Assembly (NCBI GenBank): GCA_964617995.1
Contig: CAZTXD010000057.1
Span: forward strand, 1 to 20,591
Direction of reading: 5' to 3'
Origin: CAZTXD01 sp964617995
GTDB taxonomy: Bacteria > Actinomycetota > Acidimicrobiia > Spongiisociales > ZC4RG35
DNA: 20,591 nt
Both the position numbers and the translations under genes were made by a program. The notes under the pieces are model-generated. The model was not told the DNA's origin. It saw only the letters and a program-made list of their open reading frames with translations, and made no database searches. Shown piece after piece: positions 1 to 5,947 of this stretch (positions within the stretch are counted from its first letter, which is position 1; each line of letters starts with the position of its first letter).

Positions 1-56
1 CCGATGGCGACGAAGGCCATGATGGCGGTGAAGGTGGAGTAGGTGAAGGCGTCCAT
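1..56 (-). CDS. N-terminal fragment of a possible membrane protein
   Basis: An ATG at 56-54 on the minus strand opens a frame running off the left edge of the window, starting MDAFTYSTFTAIMAFVAIG. The residues are hydrophobic, as at the start of a membrane protein's first helix. No clear ribosome binding site precedes it, and only 18-19 residues are visible. The family cannot be named. If real, it is transcribed divergently from the OsmC-family gene and shares the 57-281 control region with it. Confidence is low because a frame this short can occur by chance. Confidence 0.35.
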   Translation of the reverse strand, partial: MDAFTYSTFTAIMAFVAI

Positions 57-143
57 GATCGCGGGGCTGTGCGGAGTGTAGAGGTGGCGGGGATCAAGCC
101 TGCCCCCGCAGCTCCGGCGAAGTCGCGAAAAATGACCCCTGAC

Positions 144-157
144 TGTGATCTATCACA
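144..157. promoter_or_regulatory. CRP/FNR-family-like palindrome
   Basis: TGTGATCTATCACA is a perfect inverted repeat with 6-base arms (TGTGAT/ATCACA) around CT. The half-sites TGTGA and TCACA match CRP half-sites. Their spacing of 4 is that of FNR sites, not the 6 of E. coli CRP sites. It lies 124 bases upstream of the OsmC-family start and 87 bases from the possible divergent gene. Binding by a CRP/FNR-family regulator is inferred. Confidence 0.5.
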
Positions 158-281
158 CAAGGCAGAACGCTGCCGTCGCCTGATCCCCCCGGCGACCACC
201 TCCTCGCGCAATATCAGCGGACCGCACTGCGTCCTTGTCTGTGAGGCCGGCCAGTACGCAACGATCACGAGAGGAGAGACG

Positions 282-848
282 ATGTCCACCAAGGTCACCG
301 TCACGAACGGCATCGACGTCGACCAGTTGGTCGCCACGATCGACGCCATCAAGGCCGACCCGTCGTTGGGGCAGTTCAAGTTCCGGGCGACGAGCTCATG
401 GAACGACGGCACCCACAACACGGGCAGGGTCGAAGCGTTCGCCCACGCCGGTGAGCAGGACACGAGCCGCTCAGCACCCTTCGAGTTCGAGGGCGACGAG
501 CCCCCCGTTCTGTTGGGCAACAACCGCGGCGCCAACGCCGTGGAGCTGCTGCTGCAGGCACTGGGCTTCTGCTACGCCGTGGGTTACGCCGCCAACGCCG
601 CCGCCAAGGGAATCGAGCTCAGCTCGATGGAGTACGAGATCGAGGGCGACTTCGACGTCCGCCCCTTCCTCGGCCTGGACGGCGCCCGTCCCGGGTTCAC
701 CGAGATAAGGGCGAAGGGCAAGGTGTCGAGTCCCAACGCCACCGCCGAGCAGCTCGAGGAGCTGTGCCAGTACGTCCAGGACACGTCCCCGGTGAGGGAC
801 AGCCTGGCCGGGCAGGTCCCCATCCACACCACCCTGGAGGTCGTGTAG
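282..848 (+). CDS. OsmC/Ohr-family peroxide-reducing protein
   Basis: This 188-residue protein has the OsmC fold signature. A helix carries the first reactive cysteine in the LLLQALGFCYAVGYAA context (Cys97), and a second follows in EELCQYVQDTSPVRDSL (Cys162). These match the two cysteines of OsmC/Ohr thiol peroxidases, which reduce organic hydroperoxides in the cytoplasm using a dithiol partner. The ATG at 282 was chosen because GAGGAGAG lies just upstream (271-278). The frame is open upstream to 69, but that part has no family match and lacks such a site. A strong hairpin follows the stop, then the first selenocysteine methyltransferase on the same strand. Both cysteines are ordinary TGC codons; Sec-containing OsmC homologues have been described elsewhere. 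The exact substrate is not determinable. Confidence 0.88.
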   Translation: MSTKVTVTNGIDVDQLVATIDAIKADPSLGQFKFRATSSWNDGTHNTGRVEAFAHAGEQDTSRSAPFEFEGDEPPVLLGNNRGANAVELLLQALGFCYAVGYAANAAAKGIELSSMEYEIEGDFDVRPFLGLDGARPGFTEIRAKGKVSSPNATAEQLEELCQYVQDTSPVRDSLAGQVPIHTTLEVV

Positions 849-858
849 GACCGGTCGA

Positions 859-885
859 GGGGAGCGTCCCGCCCGGACGCTCCCC
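859..885 (+). terminator. Strong hairpin between the OsmC and methyltransferase genes
   Basis: GGGGAGCGTCC (859-869) and GGACGCTCCCC (875-885) form a perfect 11-bp stem around the loop CGCCC, 10 bases after the OsmC-family stop. There is no T run, so it is either a GC-rich actinobacterial-type terminator or an RNA processing or attenuation element before the methyltransferase. Which of these it is cannot be told from sequence. Confidence 0.6.
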
Positions 886-918
886 CGCCGGAGTCCACGA
901 CCGAAAGGCAGATCACCG

Positions 919-1698
919 ATGACATCGCAACCAGCCGTAGACACCCACGAGCTCCGGCTCAGGGTCCAGGAGAAGTACCGGGAGGTCGCCGCCGATCCCG
1001 CTGCCGGATATCACTTCTTCACCGGCAGGCACGCCACCGAGCAGCTCGACTATCCGTCATCCTCCATCGACGGGCTCCCCGAATCCATCATCGAGGCCTT
1101 CGCCGGCGTGGCGAACCCCTTCCACTGGGGACTTCCCCGGGCGGGCGAGAAGGTCGTGGACGTGGGGTCGGGAGGCGGTCTCGACGCCGTCATAGCCGCC
1201 CGCTCGGTGGGAGCCGAGGGGGATGTCGTCGGCGTCGACATGACCGCCAGCATGCTGGAGCGGGCACAGGCGGCCGCCGACGAGGTGGGGCTCGAAAACA
1301 TCGAGTTCCGGCAGGGACTGGCCGAGGACCTCCCCCTTCCCGACGGCTGGGCCGACCTGGTGATCTCCAACGGCGTCCTCAACCTCGTTCCCGACAAGAT
1401 CAGGGCATACCGGGAGATAGCAAGGGTGCTGCGGCCCGGTGGCCGCATCCAGATCGCCGACATCTACGTGGAGAAGCCGATCCCCGCCGGGGCCCAGCGC
1501 GACATCGACCTGTGGACCGGTTGAATAGCCGGGGCCCTGCCGGCGGCAGGGTGGGAGCAGCTCATACGAGCAGCGGGGCTGGTCGACGTCGAGTTCGGCC
1601 CGGCGGTGGACACCTTCGGTGGCGCTCCGGGCGAGGAGAAGGCGAGGAGCTTCGGGACGTTCGGCTTCCCGATCCGGGCATGGAGGAAGCCAGAGTGA
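919..1698 (+). CDS. ArsM-like SAM methyltransferase, selenoprotein with Sec202 read from in-frame TGA
   Basis: The frame from ATG 919 reaches a TGA at 1522-1524 (codon 202), then continues 57 residues to TGA 1696-1698, giving 259 residues, the usual size of bacterial ArsM. Visible motifs are SAM motif I VVDVGSGGG (79-87), the acidic ribose-binding GVDM (105-108), SNGVLNLVPDK (150-160) and LRPGG (171-175). The TGA lies in DLWTG-U-IAGAL, where ArsM has AWAG-C-(I/V)xGAL, its catalytic arsenic-binding cysteine. The tail IRAAGLVDVEF...GFPIRAWRKP is ArsM-like. A SECIS-like hairpin follows the TGA. The protein has no cysteine at all: the ISNC cysteine of ArsM is Gly152 and the GCGNP position is GVANP. 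Seen: recoded frame, motifs and hairpin. Inferred: selenocysteine insertion and a metalloid or soft-electrophile methyl acceptor. Alternative: a pseudogene, which the second copy argues against. Confidence 0.85.
1535..1551 (+). promoter_or_regulatory. Bacterial SECIS-like hairpin after UGA (methyltransferase 1)
   Basis: CCCTGCC (1535-1541) pairs with GGCAGGG (1545-1551) around the loop GGC, a perfect 7-bp stem. The loop starts 17 bases after the end of the TGA, and its first two bases are G. Known bacterial SECIS elements are read by SelB as a stem-loop just 3' of UGA, with a small loop bearing an early G and about 16-37 bases between UGA and loop. This hairpin fits those limits. It is also coding sequence, so its function is an inference from geometry. 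Confidence 0.65.
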
Positions 1699-1701
1699 CA
1701 C

Positions 1702-1729
1702 TTGCGGAGCCTCACATAGCCGATACCGT
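1702..1729 (+). promoter_or_regulatory. Candidate promoter of the sigma-factor gene
   Basis: TTGCGG (1702-1707) and TACCGT (1724-1729, the TAnnnT pattern) are 16 bases apart, and the -10 ends 6 bases before ATG 1736. No Shine-Dalgarno site precedes that ATG, so a leaderless transcript is plausible. The gene may also be read through from the methyltransferase, which ends 37 bases upstream. The match to consensus is weak. Confidence 0.28.
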
Positions 1730-1735
1730 CGATGT

Positions 1736-2320
1736 ATGGCCATGACCGACGAAAGCGCTCGCTTCCAGGAGGTCGCCCGTGAGCAGCTCCCGTGGCTCTA
1801 CTCGCTGGCCCGGCGTCTGGCGGGCGACCGGGCTGAGGACGTGGTCCAGGAGTGCCTGACCAAGGCCTACCGCAACTTCGACGAACTCCGGGACCCGGTG
1901 GCGGCACCGTCCTGGTTCCGCACCATCCTCGTCAACTGCGCTCGAGATCGGTTCCGGCGGGACTCCAGCGGATTCGACGAGACACCCATCGACGACGTCT
2001 CCGAGTACTCCCTCTACCGGACGATCGCCGAGGAGGACCCCTGGCCATACTCCGACAGCGTCCACGTCGACTTCCTCCAGTCGTTCACAGACGACGACGT
2101 CTGGAAGGTGCTCGACCGGCTCCAGCCCAAATACCGCGTTCCGCTGGTGCTGGTCCACATGGAGGGGATCGCCACCCGGGAGGTCTCGCGCATGCTGGGC
2201 GTGCCGCTCAACACCCTGCTGTCGTGGCTGCATCGGGGTCGCAAGCATTTCGAACGTGAGCTGTGGAACTACGCCGAGGACAACGGGCTACTGCGAGAGA
2301 GAAAGGCGGCGCCGACATGA
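1736..2320 (+). CDS. ECF-type RNA polymerase sigma factor
   Basis: This is a protein of about 194 residues with the two-domain ECF layout. Region 2 covers roughly residues 8-67: LYSLARRLAGDRAEDVVQEC, then TKAYRNFDELRDP and SWFRTILVNCARDRFRR. Region 4 is C-terminal: LDRLQPKYRVPLVLVHMEG, then IATREVSRMLGVPLNTLLSW and LHRGRKHFERELW, a helix-turn-helix that would read the -35 element. The start is ATG 1736 or ATG 1742 (M-A-M-T-D); the upstream open frame is arginine-rich and not family-like. The stop overlaps the anti-sigma start by ATGA, which places the regulator pair in one operon with the second selenocysteine methyltransferase. By analogy to SigR/RsrA pairs it probably activates this locus under thiol or metalloid stress. 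That role is inferred. Confidence 0.9.
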   Translation: MAMTDESARFQEVAREQLPWLYSLARRLAGDRAEDVVQECLTKAYRNFDELRDPVAAPSWFRTILVNCARDRFRRDSSGFDETPIDDVSEYSLYRTIAEEDPWPYSDSVHVDFLQSFTDDDVWKVLDRLQPKYRVPLVLVHMEGIATREVSRMLGVPLNTLLSWLHRGRKHFERELWNYAEDNGLLRERKAAPT

Positions 2321-2559
2321 TCAGCTGCTCGGAAGCGGTGAGACGGCTGTGGGAGTACATCGAGGAGGGCCTGGCGCCGGGTGACCGGGAGCGAGTCGAC
2401 GAGCACCTGGCGTTCTGCCGCAGATGCTGTGGCGAGATGGAGTTCGCGCAGGAGTTGAGGAGCTTCCTCGCCCACCGTCCCCCCGTGGATCTGCCCCCCG
2501 ACCTCGAGGCCCATTTCGATCGCTTCCTGACCGACCTCGACTCGAAAGGAACCCCATGA
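2317..2559 (+). CDS. Zinc-finger (ZAS/zf-HC2) anti-sigma factor
   Basis: This is an 80-residue soluble protein with no membrane helix. Cys4 and the motif His30-x3-Cys34-x2-Cys37 (HLAFCRRC) match the zinc-binding site of ZAS anti-sigma factors such as RsrA and ChrR. In those, oxidation or ligand binding releases zinc and frees the sigma factor. The ATG overlaps the sigma-factor stop by four bases. Its own stop overlaps the start of the next methyltransferase the same way, so the three are translationally coupled. The start follows GAAAGGCGG at a suitable distance. A redox or metalloid signal is a reasonable inference from the zinc thiolates and the neighbours, but nothing here shows the signal directly. 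An extra cysteine (Cys38) follows the motif. Confidence 0.85.
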   Translation: MISCSEAVRRLWEYIEEGLAPGDRERVDEHLAFCRRCCGEMEFAQELRSFLAHRPPVDLPPDLEAHFDRFLTDLDSKGTP

Positions 2560-3350
2560 GCAAGGACCTCCTGTACCAGGACGACATCCAGAGTCTCGTG
2601 CGGGACGCCTACGAGGACATGGACCCGCCCGACGGACCGGGCACCTACTTCTACACCGACCAACAGCTCGCCCGCCTGCCGGAGGAGGCCCGAAAGTGGG
2701 CCCTCGGGGTGGGCAACCCCGTGGAGCATGCGGGGCTGGAACGGGGCGAGACCGTCGTCGATCTCGGGTGCGGATCGGGCATCGACGTCCTGCTGGCTGC
2801 CGGGGAGGTAGGGCCGGAGGGCCGCGCCATCGGCGTCGACTTCCTCGCCAGCATGGTCGAGCGCGGCCGCCGCCTCGCCGCCGAGTCAGGGGTGGAGAAT
2901 GCCGTCTTCATCCAGGCCGAGATCGAAGACGTCGACCTCCCCGACGGCTCCGCCGACGTGGTGATGTCCAACGGGGCGATCAATCTGTCCCCCCGCAAGA
3001 GCCGGGCGCTCGCCGAGGCGTATCGGATCCTGCGACCCGGAGGCCGGCTGTGTGTGTCGGACCTGACCCTGGCCGAGGAGGAGCTCCCGCCCGAGATCCT
3101 CACCCACCCCTCGGCCTGGGCGGGTTGAGTGGCCGGCGCCCTGGCGGAGCGTGTCTTCGCCAAGAAACTGGAGAATGTGGGCTTCACCGGGGTGGAGGTG
3201 GTGGAGCGGCATCCCTTCCGTCTCGAGGATGCCGCCCGCTACCCCCTCTTCACCTCCGAGCTGATCGACATGATGCGTGAGATGCTCAGCCCCTCCCGCC
3301 AGGCGGAGGTGGCGACGGCTATCACCGTCCACGCCGTCAAGTCTCGGTGA
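2556..3350 (+). CDS. ArsM-like SAM methyltransferase, selenoprotein with Sec191 read from in-frame TGA
   Basis: From ATG 2556 (AAAGGA upstream, ATGA overlap with the anti-sigma gene) the frame meets TGA at 3126-3128 (codon 191). It continues 73 residues to TGA 3348-3350, giving 264 residues. Motifs: SAM motif I VVDLGCGSG (67-75), IGVDF (92-96), VMSNGAINLSPRK (136-148) and ILRPGGRLCVSDL (158-170). The TGA falls in SAWAG-U-VAGAL, at the catalytic cysteine position of ArsM (AWAGC), where the match is even closer than in the first copy. A SECIS-like hairpin follows. Only two cysteines exist, Cys72 and Cys166, neither at an ArsM arsenic-binding position; the ISNC cysteine is Gly140. The C-terminal 73 residues (AKKLENVGFTGVEVVERHPF and onward) resemble ArsM/UbiE-type tails. 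The first and second copies are diverged paralogues. Selenocysteine is inferred; an ordinary annotation would truncate the protein at the TGA. Confidence 0.88.
3142..3164 (+). promoter_or_regulatory. Bacterial SECIS-like hairpin after UGA (methyltransferase 2)
   Basis: TGGCGGAG (3142-3149) pairs with CTTCGCCA (3155-3162) in an 8-bp stem with one G-U pair. The loop is CGTGT (3150-3154), and one further C-G pair (3140/3164) is possible below a mismatch. The loop starts 21 bases after the TGA and has G as its second base, fitting bacterial SECIS limits. Its sequence differs from the first hairpin, but position and shape agree, as expected for SelB recognition. Confidence 0.62.
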
Positions 3351-3381
3351 GCGGACCGGCTCGACGGGCACCACCCGCCTC

Positions 3382-4278
3382 TCAACGGACCGGCACCTGC
3401 ACCAGGTCGAACTCGGCGTTGCCCGGATCCGGGACGCCGAAGCGGGCATTCACGAGGACCAGGCGGTTCCCGTGATGGGCGACCGTGGTAGGCACGTCGA
3501 ACAGCTCGGATGTGACCGATCCGACCACCTCGCCCGAGGCGAGACCGGCGGACAGCTCGACGATGTCAATCCGGTTGAGCTGGTTGCGAACCACGTACAG
3601 ATGATTCCCGATCAGCAGGATCCCGTCACCGGCCGCCACGGACGCGCCCCCCAGGTCGATGGTGCGGCTGGTTCCGTCGTGGGCGACGGCGTACAGCTCC
3701 CCACGGGTGCTGTTGACGACGATGAGCTCACCGCCCCTGGCCTCTATCCCGTTGAGATTGAATCCGGCGACGAAGTCGGCGGCCGGGCCCGACAGCGCCA
3801 CCGTCTCCGGCTCACCGGCTGAGCCGCCCGTCAGAGGGACACGGTAGAGCTGGGGCTGGAAGGAATCGGTGAACCAGGCCGCTCCTCCGGCGACGACCAC
3901 GTCGTTGACGAAGGTACCGGCCGCCGGGTCGATCAGCTCCAGATCGGCGACCTCGTCCCCGGTGCGGGCGTCGTAGACAAAGGCTCTCCCGGTAGGGCCT
4001 CCGGCGACGATCACCAGGCCCTTGTCGACCGCCAGCCCGACTGCCACCCGGCCGTCGGCGGGATCGTTGTCCACCAGGGAGACGACCTGTCCCGTACGAA
4101 GATCGACCGTGACAATGTCCCCGTCGGCCAAGGAGCCGGCATAGGCGGTCGAGCCGCGGGTATCGACTCCCTCCGGCTGGTAACCCACCGGCAGCGGGAT
4201 GGACTCGGGGAACGGGGATGCGGCGGCGGTGCCTGCGAGCATGAAGACCCCCACCATGACGGCGATGAGCCTGCGCAT
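3382..4278 (-). CDS. Secreted beta-propeller protein (ScyD/NHL-like)
   Basis: This 298-residue protein begins with a signal peptide (MRRLIAVMVGVFMLAGTAAA, cleavage near residue 20) followed by repeated short beta-strand blocks. Examples are PEGVDTRGSTAYAGSLADGD, AVGLAVDKGLVIVAGGPTGR, NDVVVAGGAAWFTDSFQPQL and NGIEARGGELIVVNSTRGEL. These are typical of SMP-30/NHL or ScyD-type propellers, which are often annotated as hypothetical or, wrongly, as superoxide dismutase. No catalytic motif is evident. An excellent AAAGGAGGAGG lies 5 bases before ATG 4278. It converges with the second selenocysteine methyltransferase (31-base gap) and is likely monocistronic. It is probably exported and may bind a ligand or scaffold; its function is unknown. 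Confidence 0.8.
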   Translation of the reverse strand: MRRLIAVMVGVFMLAGTAAASPFPESIPLPVGYQPEGVDTRGSTAYAGSLADGDIVTVDLRTGQVVSLVDNDPADGRVAVGLAVDKGLVIVAGGPTGRAFVYDARTGDEVADLELIDPAAGTFVNDVVVAGGAAWFTDSFQPQLYRVPLTGGSAGEPETVALSGPAADFVAGFNLNGIEARGGELIVVNSTRGELYAVAHDGTSRTIDLGGASVAAGDGILLIGNHLYVVRNQLNRIDIVELSAGLASGEVVGSVTSELFDVPTTVAHHGNRLVLVNARFGVPDPGNAEFDLVQVPVR

Positions 4279-4349
4279 GAATCCTCCTCCTTTGGATCGA
4301 CCTGCCGACCATATTCGATCGTGTGGGCTAGTCCGCGCCCCGATTCACC

Positions 4350-5117
4350 TCAGGTGTAGAGCTCGGGGCGGCGCAGCTCCAGGTTGGGCTCGCGCAGCCT
4401 CTCGGCCGCCACCGCCTCGAGGTCGAGGGCGGCGACGAGGGTCTCCTCTCCCTCGCCGGCCTGCGCAACGACCTCGCCGCGGGGATCCACGATGAGTGAC
4501 CGGCCGCAGAATGGCTCGGACATGTTGCAGCCGATCGCGAACACCTGGTTGTCCTGGGCACGGGCGCGTGTCCTCAGTTCGAGCACGTGCTCGTATCCGC
4601 GGGGCACGGCCGACGGAATCGCGAACAATTGGGCGCCGGCCAGGGCGAGAGTGGAGGCGAGCTCGGGAAAGGCGTGCTCGAAGCAGATCATCAGCCCCAG
4701 TCGCGGCGTTCCCGATCCGTCCAGCACCAGCTCGGACCCGGCGGCGAATAGCGACTGCTCCGCCGGGTATAGATGCGTCTTGCGGTAGATCGTGCGCGCG
4801 CCTTCGGGACCCACCGAGACGACCGAGTCGAACAGGTCTCCCCCGGAACTCTCGAGGAAGCCGGCGACGAGGGTGAGCCCCGACCTCCGGGCCATCTCGG
4901 TGATCCGGGCGACGGTGGGCCCGTCGGCTCCCTCGGCCAGCTCCCTTCCCTGCCGTCGCAGGAGATCGAGGTCGTAGCCGGTGTTGTAGAGCTCGGGCGC
5001 CACCGCCACGTCGGTGGCCGCGGGGAGGTCGGCTACCGCCCGCTCGAGACGGTCGAGGTTCCCTTCTACGTCTCCCAGCCGGGCGGAGAGCTGGAGGGCG
5101 GCGACTCGAAGGGTCAT
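4350..5117 (-). CDS. Nitrilase-superfamily amidohydrolase
   Basis: This is a 255-residue carbon-nitrogen hydrolase with the full Glu-Lys-Cys triad: Glu42 in VAPELYNTGY, Lys113 in IYRKTHLYPAE and Cys145 in LGLMICFEHAFPE. Family members hydrolyse amides, carbamoyl groups or nitriles in the cytoplasm. The motifs are closest to the aliphatic amidase, N-carbamoyl and omega-amidase-like branches, but the substrate cannot be fixed. ATG 5117 overlaps the stop of the upstream permease gene by four bases (ATGA), so it is the last gene of the ABC-importer operon. The frame is open much further upstream, but that part is antisense-type overlap with the permease gene. Its position suggests it processes the imported compound, which may contain an amide. 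Confidence 0.88.
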   Translation of the reverse strand: MTLRVAALQLSARLGDVEGNLDRLERAVADLPAATDVAVAPELYNTGYDLDLLRRQGRELAEGADGPTVARITEMARRSGLTLVAGFLESSGGDLFDSVVSVGPEGARTIYRKTHLYPAEQSLFAAGSELVLDGSGTPRLGLMICFEHAFPELASTLALAGAQLFAIPSAVPRGYEHVLELRTRARAQDNQVFAIGCNMSEPFCGRSLIVDPRGEVVAQAGEGEETLVAALDLEAVAAERLREPNLELRRPELYT

Positions 5118-5947
5118 CCCTTCGTCCCACCCGCGAACAGGCCGCGCACGTAGTAGCGATTGAGGGCGGCGAAGAGGACCAGCGGGGGGAGGATGGCCAG
5201 GATCGCCCCGGCGGAGACGATGTCCTGTTGGGCGAGGTGGGGCGACTGGAGGTTGGCGAGACCCACCTGGATGGGTTGAAAGTCGCGTTGGAGCAGGGTG
5301 AGAGCCAGCAGTAGGTCGTTCCACACGAAGATGAAGTCGATGATGGCGAACGACACCAGCCCCGGCATCGCCAACGGCAGGACCAGGCGACGGAACTGAT
5401 CCCAGTGGCCGGCCCCGTCGATCCGCCCGGCCTCCAGCATCTCCTTGGGGACCTCCCGGAAGAACGAGCTCAGCATGAACACCGCCCAGCCGGCACCGAA
5501 GCCGGTGTGGACGAGCACGATTCCCACGAACTGCCATGCCCCCTGGTCCAGGCCCAGGGTCCGGAACCATGGCAACAGCGGGATGAGGATGAGCTGGATC
5601 GGAACGATCATGGTGGTGATCAGCAGGAAGAACCACACCTTCTTGAACCGGAACGTGAGGTGGACGAAGGCGTAGGTCGCCAGGGCTCCCGTGGCGACGG
5701 TCACGGCCACCGCCCCCAGTGTGATGACGAAGGTGTTGAACACGAAGTTGGACAGACCCTGATCCCAGGCCCGTACGTAGTTGGCGAAGGTGAAGGTGGC
5801 GCCCTCCAGGTTCCACCAGCCGCCCCGGATCTCGTCGAGTGGTCGGATCGACGTCATGAAGGCCGTCATGACCGGCACCAGCCACAGGAGGGAGAATGCC
5901 ACCAGACCGGCATATAGGAGACCCATGCTCACCCGCCGACGGTTCAC
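5114..5947 (-). CDS. CUT1-type ABC transporter permease (MalG-like)
   Basis: This 277-residue inner-membrane protein has about six hydrophobic segments. Its cytoplasmic EAA loop is at roughly residues 168-194 (PKEMLEAGRIDGAGHWDQF followed by RRLVLPLAMP), the contact for the ATPase subunit. The N-terminal pattern (LLWLVPVMTAFMTSIRP) and the C-terminal YYVRGLFAGGTKG are characteristic of MalG/UgpE-type permeases. The start is GTG 5947, which overlaps the stop of the other permease gene (GTGA); its own stop overlaps the nitrilase start. It works with the neighbouring permease and binding protein to import a sugar-like or other small polar solute. Confidence 0.93.
   Translation of the reverse strand: MNRRRVSMGLLYAGLVAFSLLWLVPVMTAFMTSIRPLDEIRGGWWNLEGATFTFANYVRAWDQGLSNFVFNTFVITLGAVAVTVATGALATYAFVHLTFRFKKVWFFLLITTMIVPIQLILIPLLPWFRTLGLDQGAWQFVGIVLVHTGFGAGWAVFMLSSFFREVPKEMLEAGRIDGAGHWDQFRRLVLPLAMPGLVSFAIIDFIFVWNDLLLALTLLQRDFQPIQVGLANLQSPHLAQQDIVSAGAILAILPPLVLFAALNRYYVRGLFAGGTKG

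Noticed and set aside
144..157. Canonical E. coli-type CRP site
   Set aside because: Spacing between TGTGA and TCACA is 4, not 6, so it is reported only as CRP/FNR-like.
69..281. N-terminal extension of the OsmC protein
   Set aside because: No family match and it would cover the CRP/FNR-like palindrome; a good ribosome site precedes ATG 282.
1522..3128. The in-frame TGAs as ordinary nonsense mutations (pseudogenes)
   Set aside because: Both occur at the same catalytic column of two diverged paralogues, with intact family-like sequence, normal stops and SECIS-type hairpins downstream.
919..3350. Genome-wide recoding of UGA as Trp or Gly
   Set aside because: TGA is the proper stop of most genes here (sigma factor, anti-sigma, permeases, FAH protein, DoxX), and no other family-recognised gene contains an internal TGA.
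3353..3381. Terminator between the second methyltransferase and the propeller gene
   Set aside because: Only a weak GGG/CCC stem is visible in the 31-base convergent gap.
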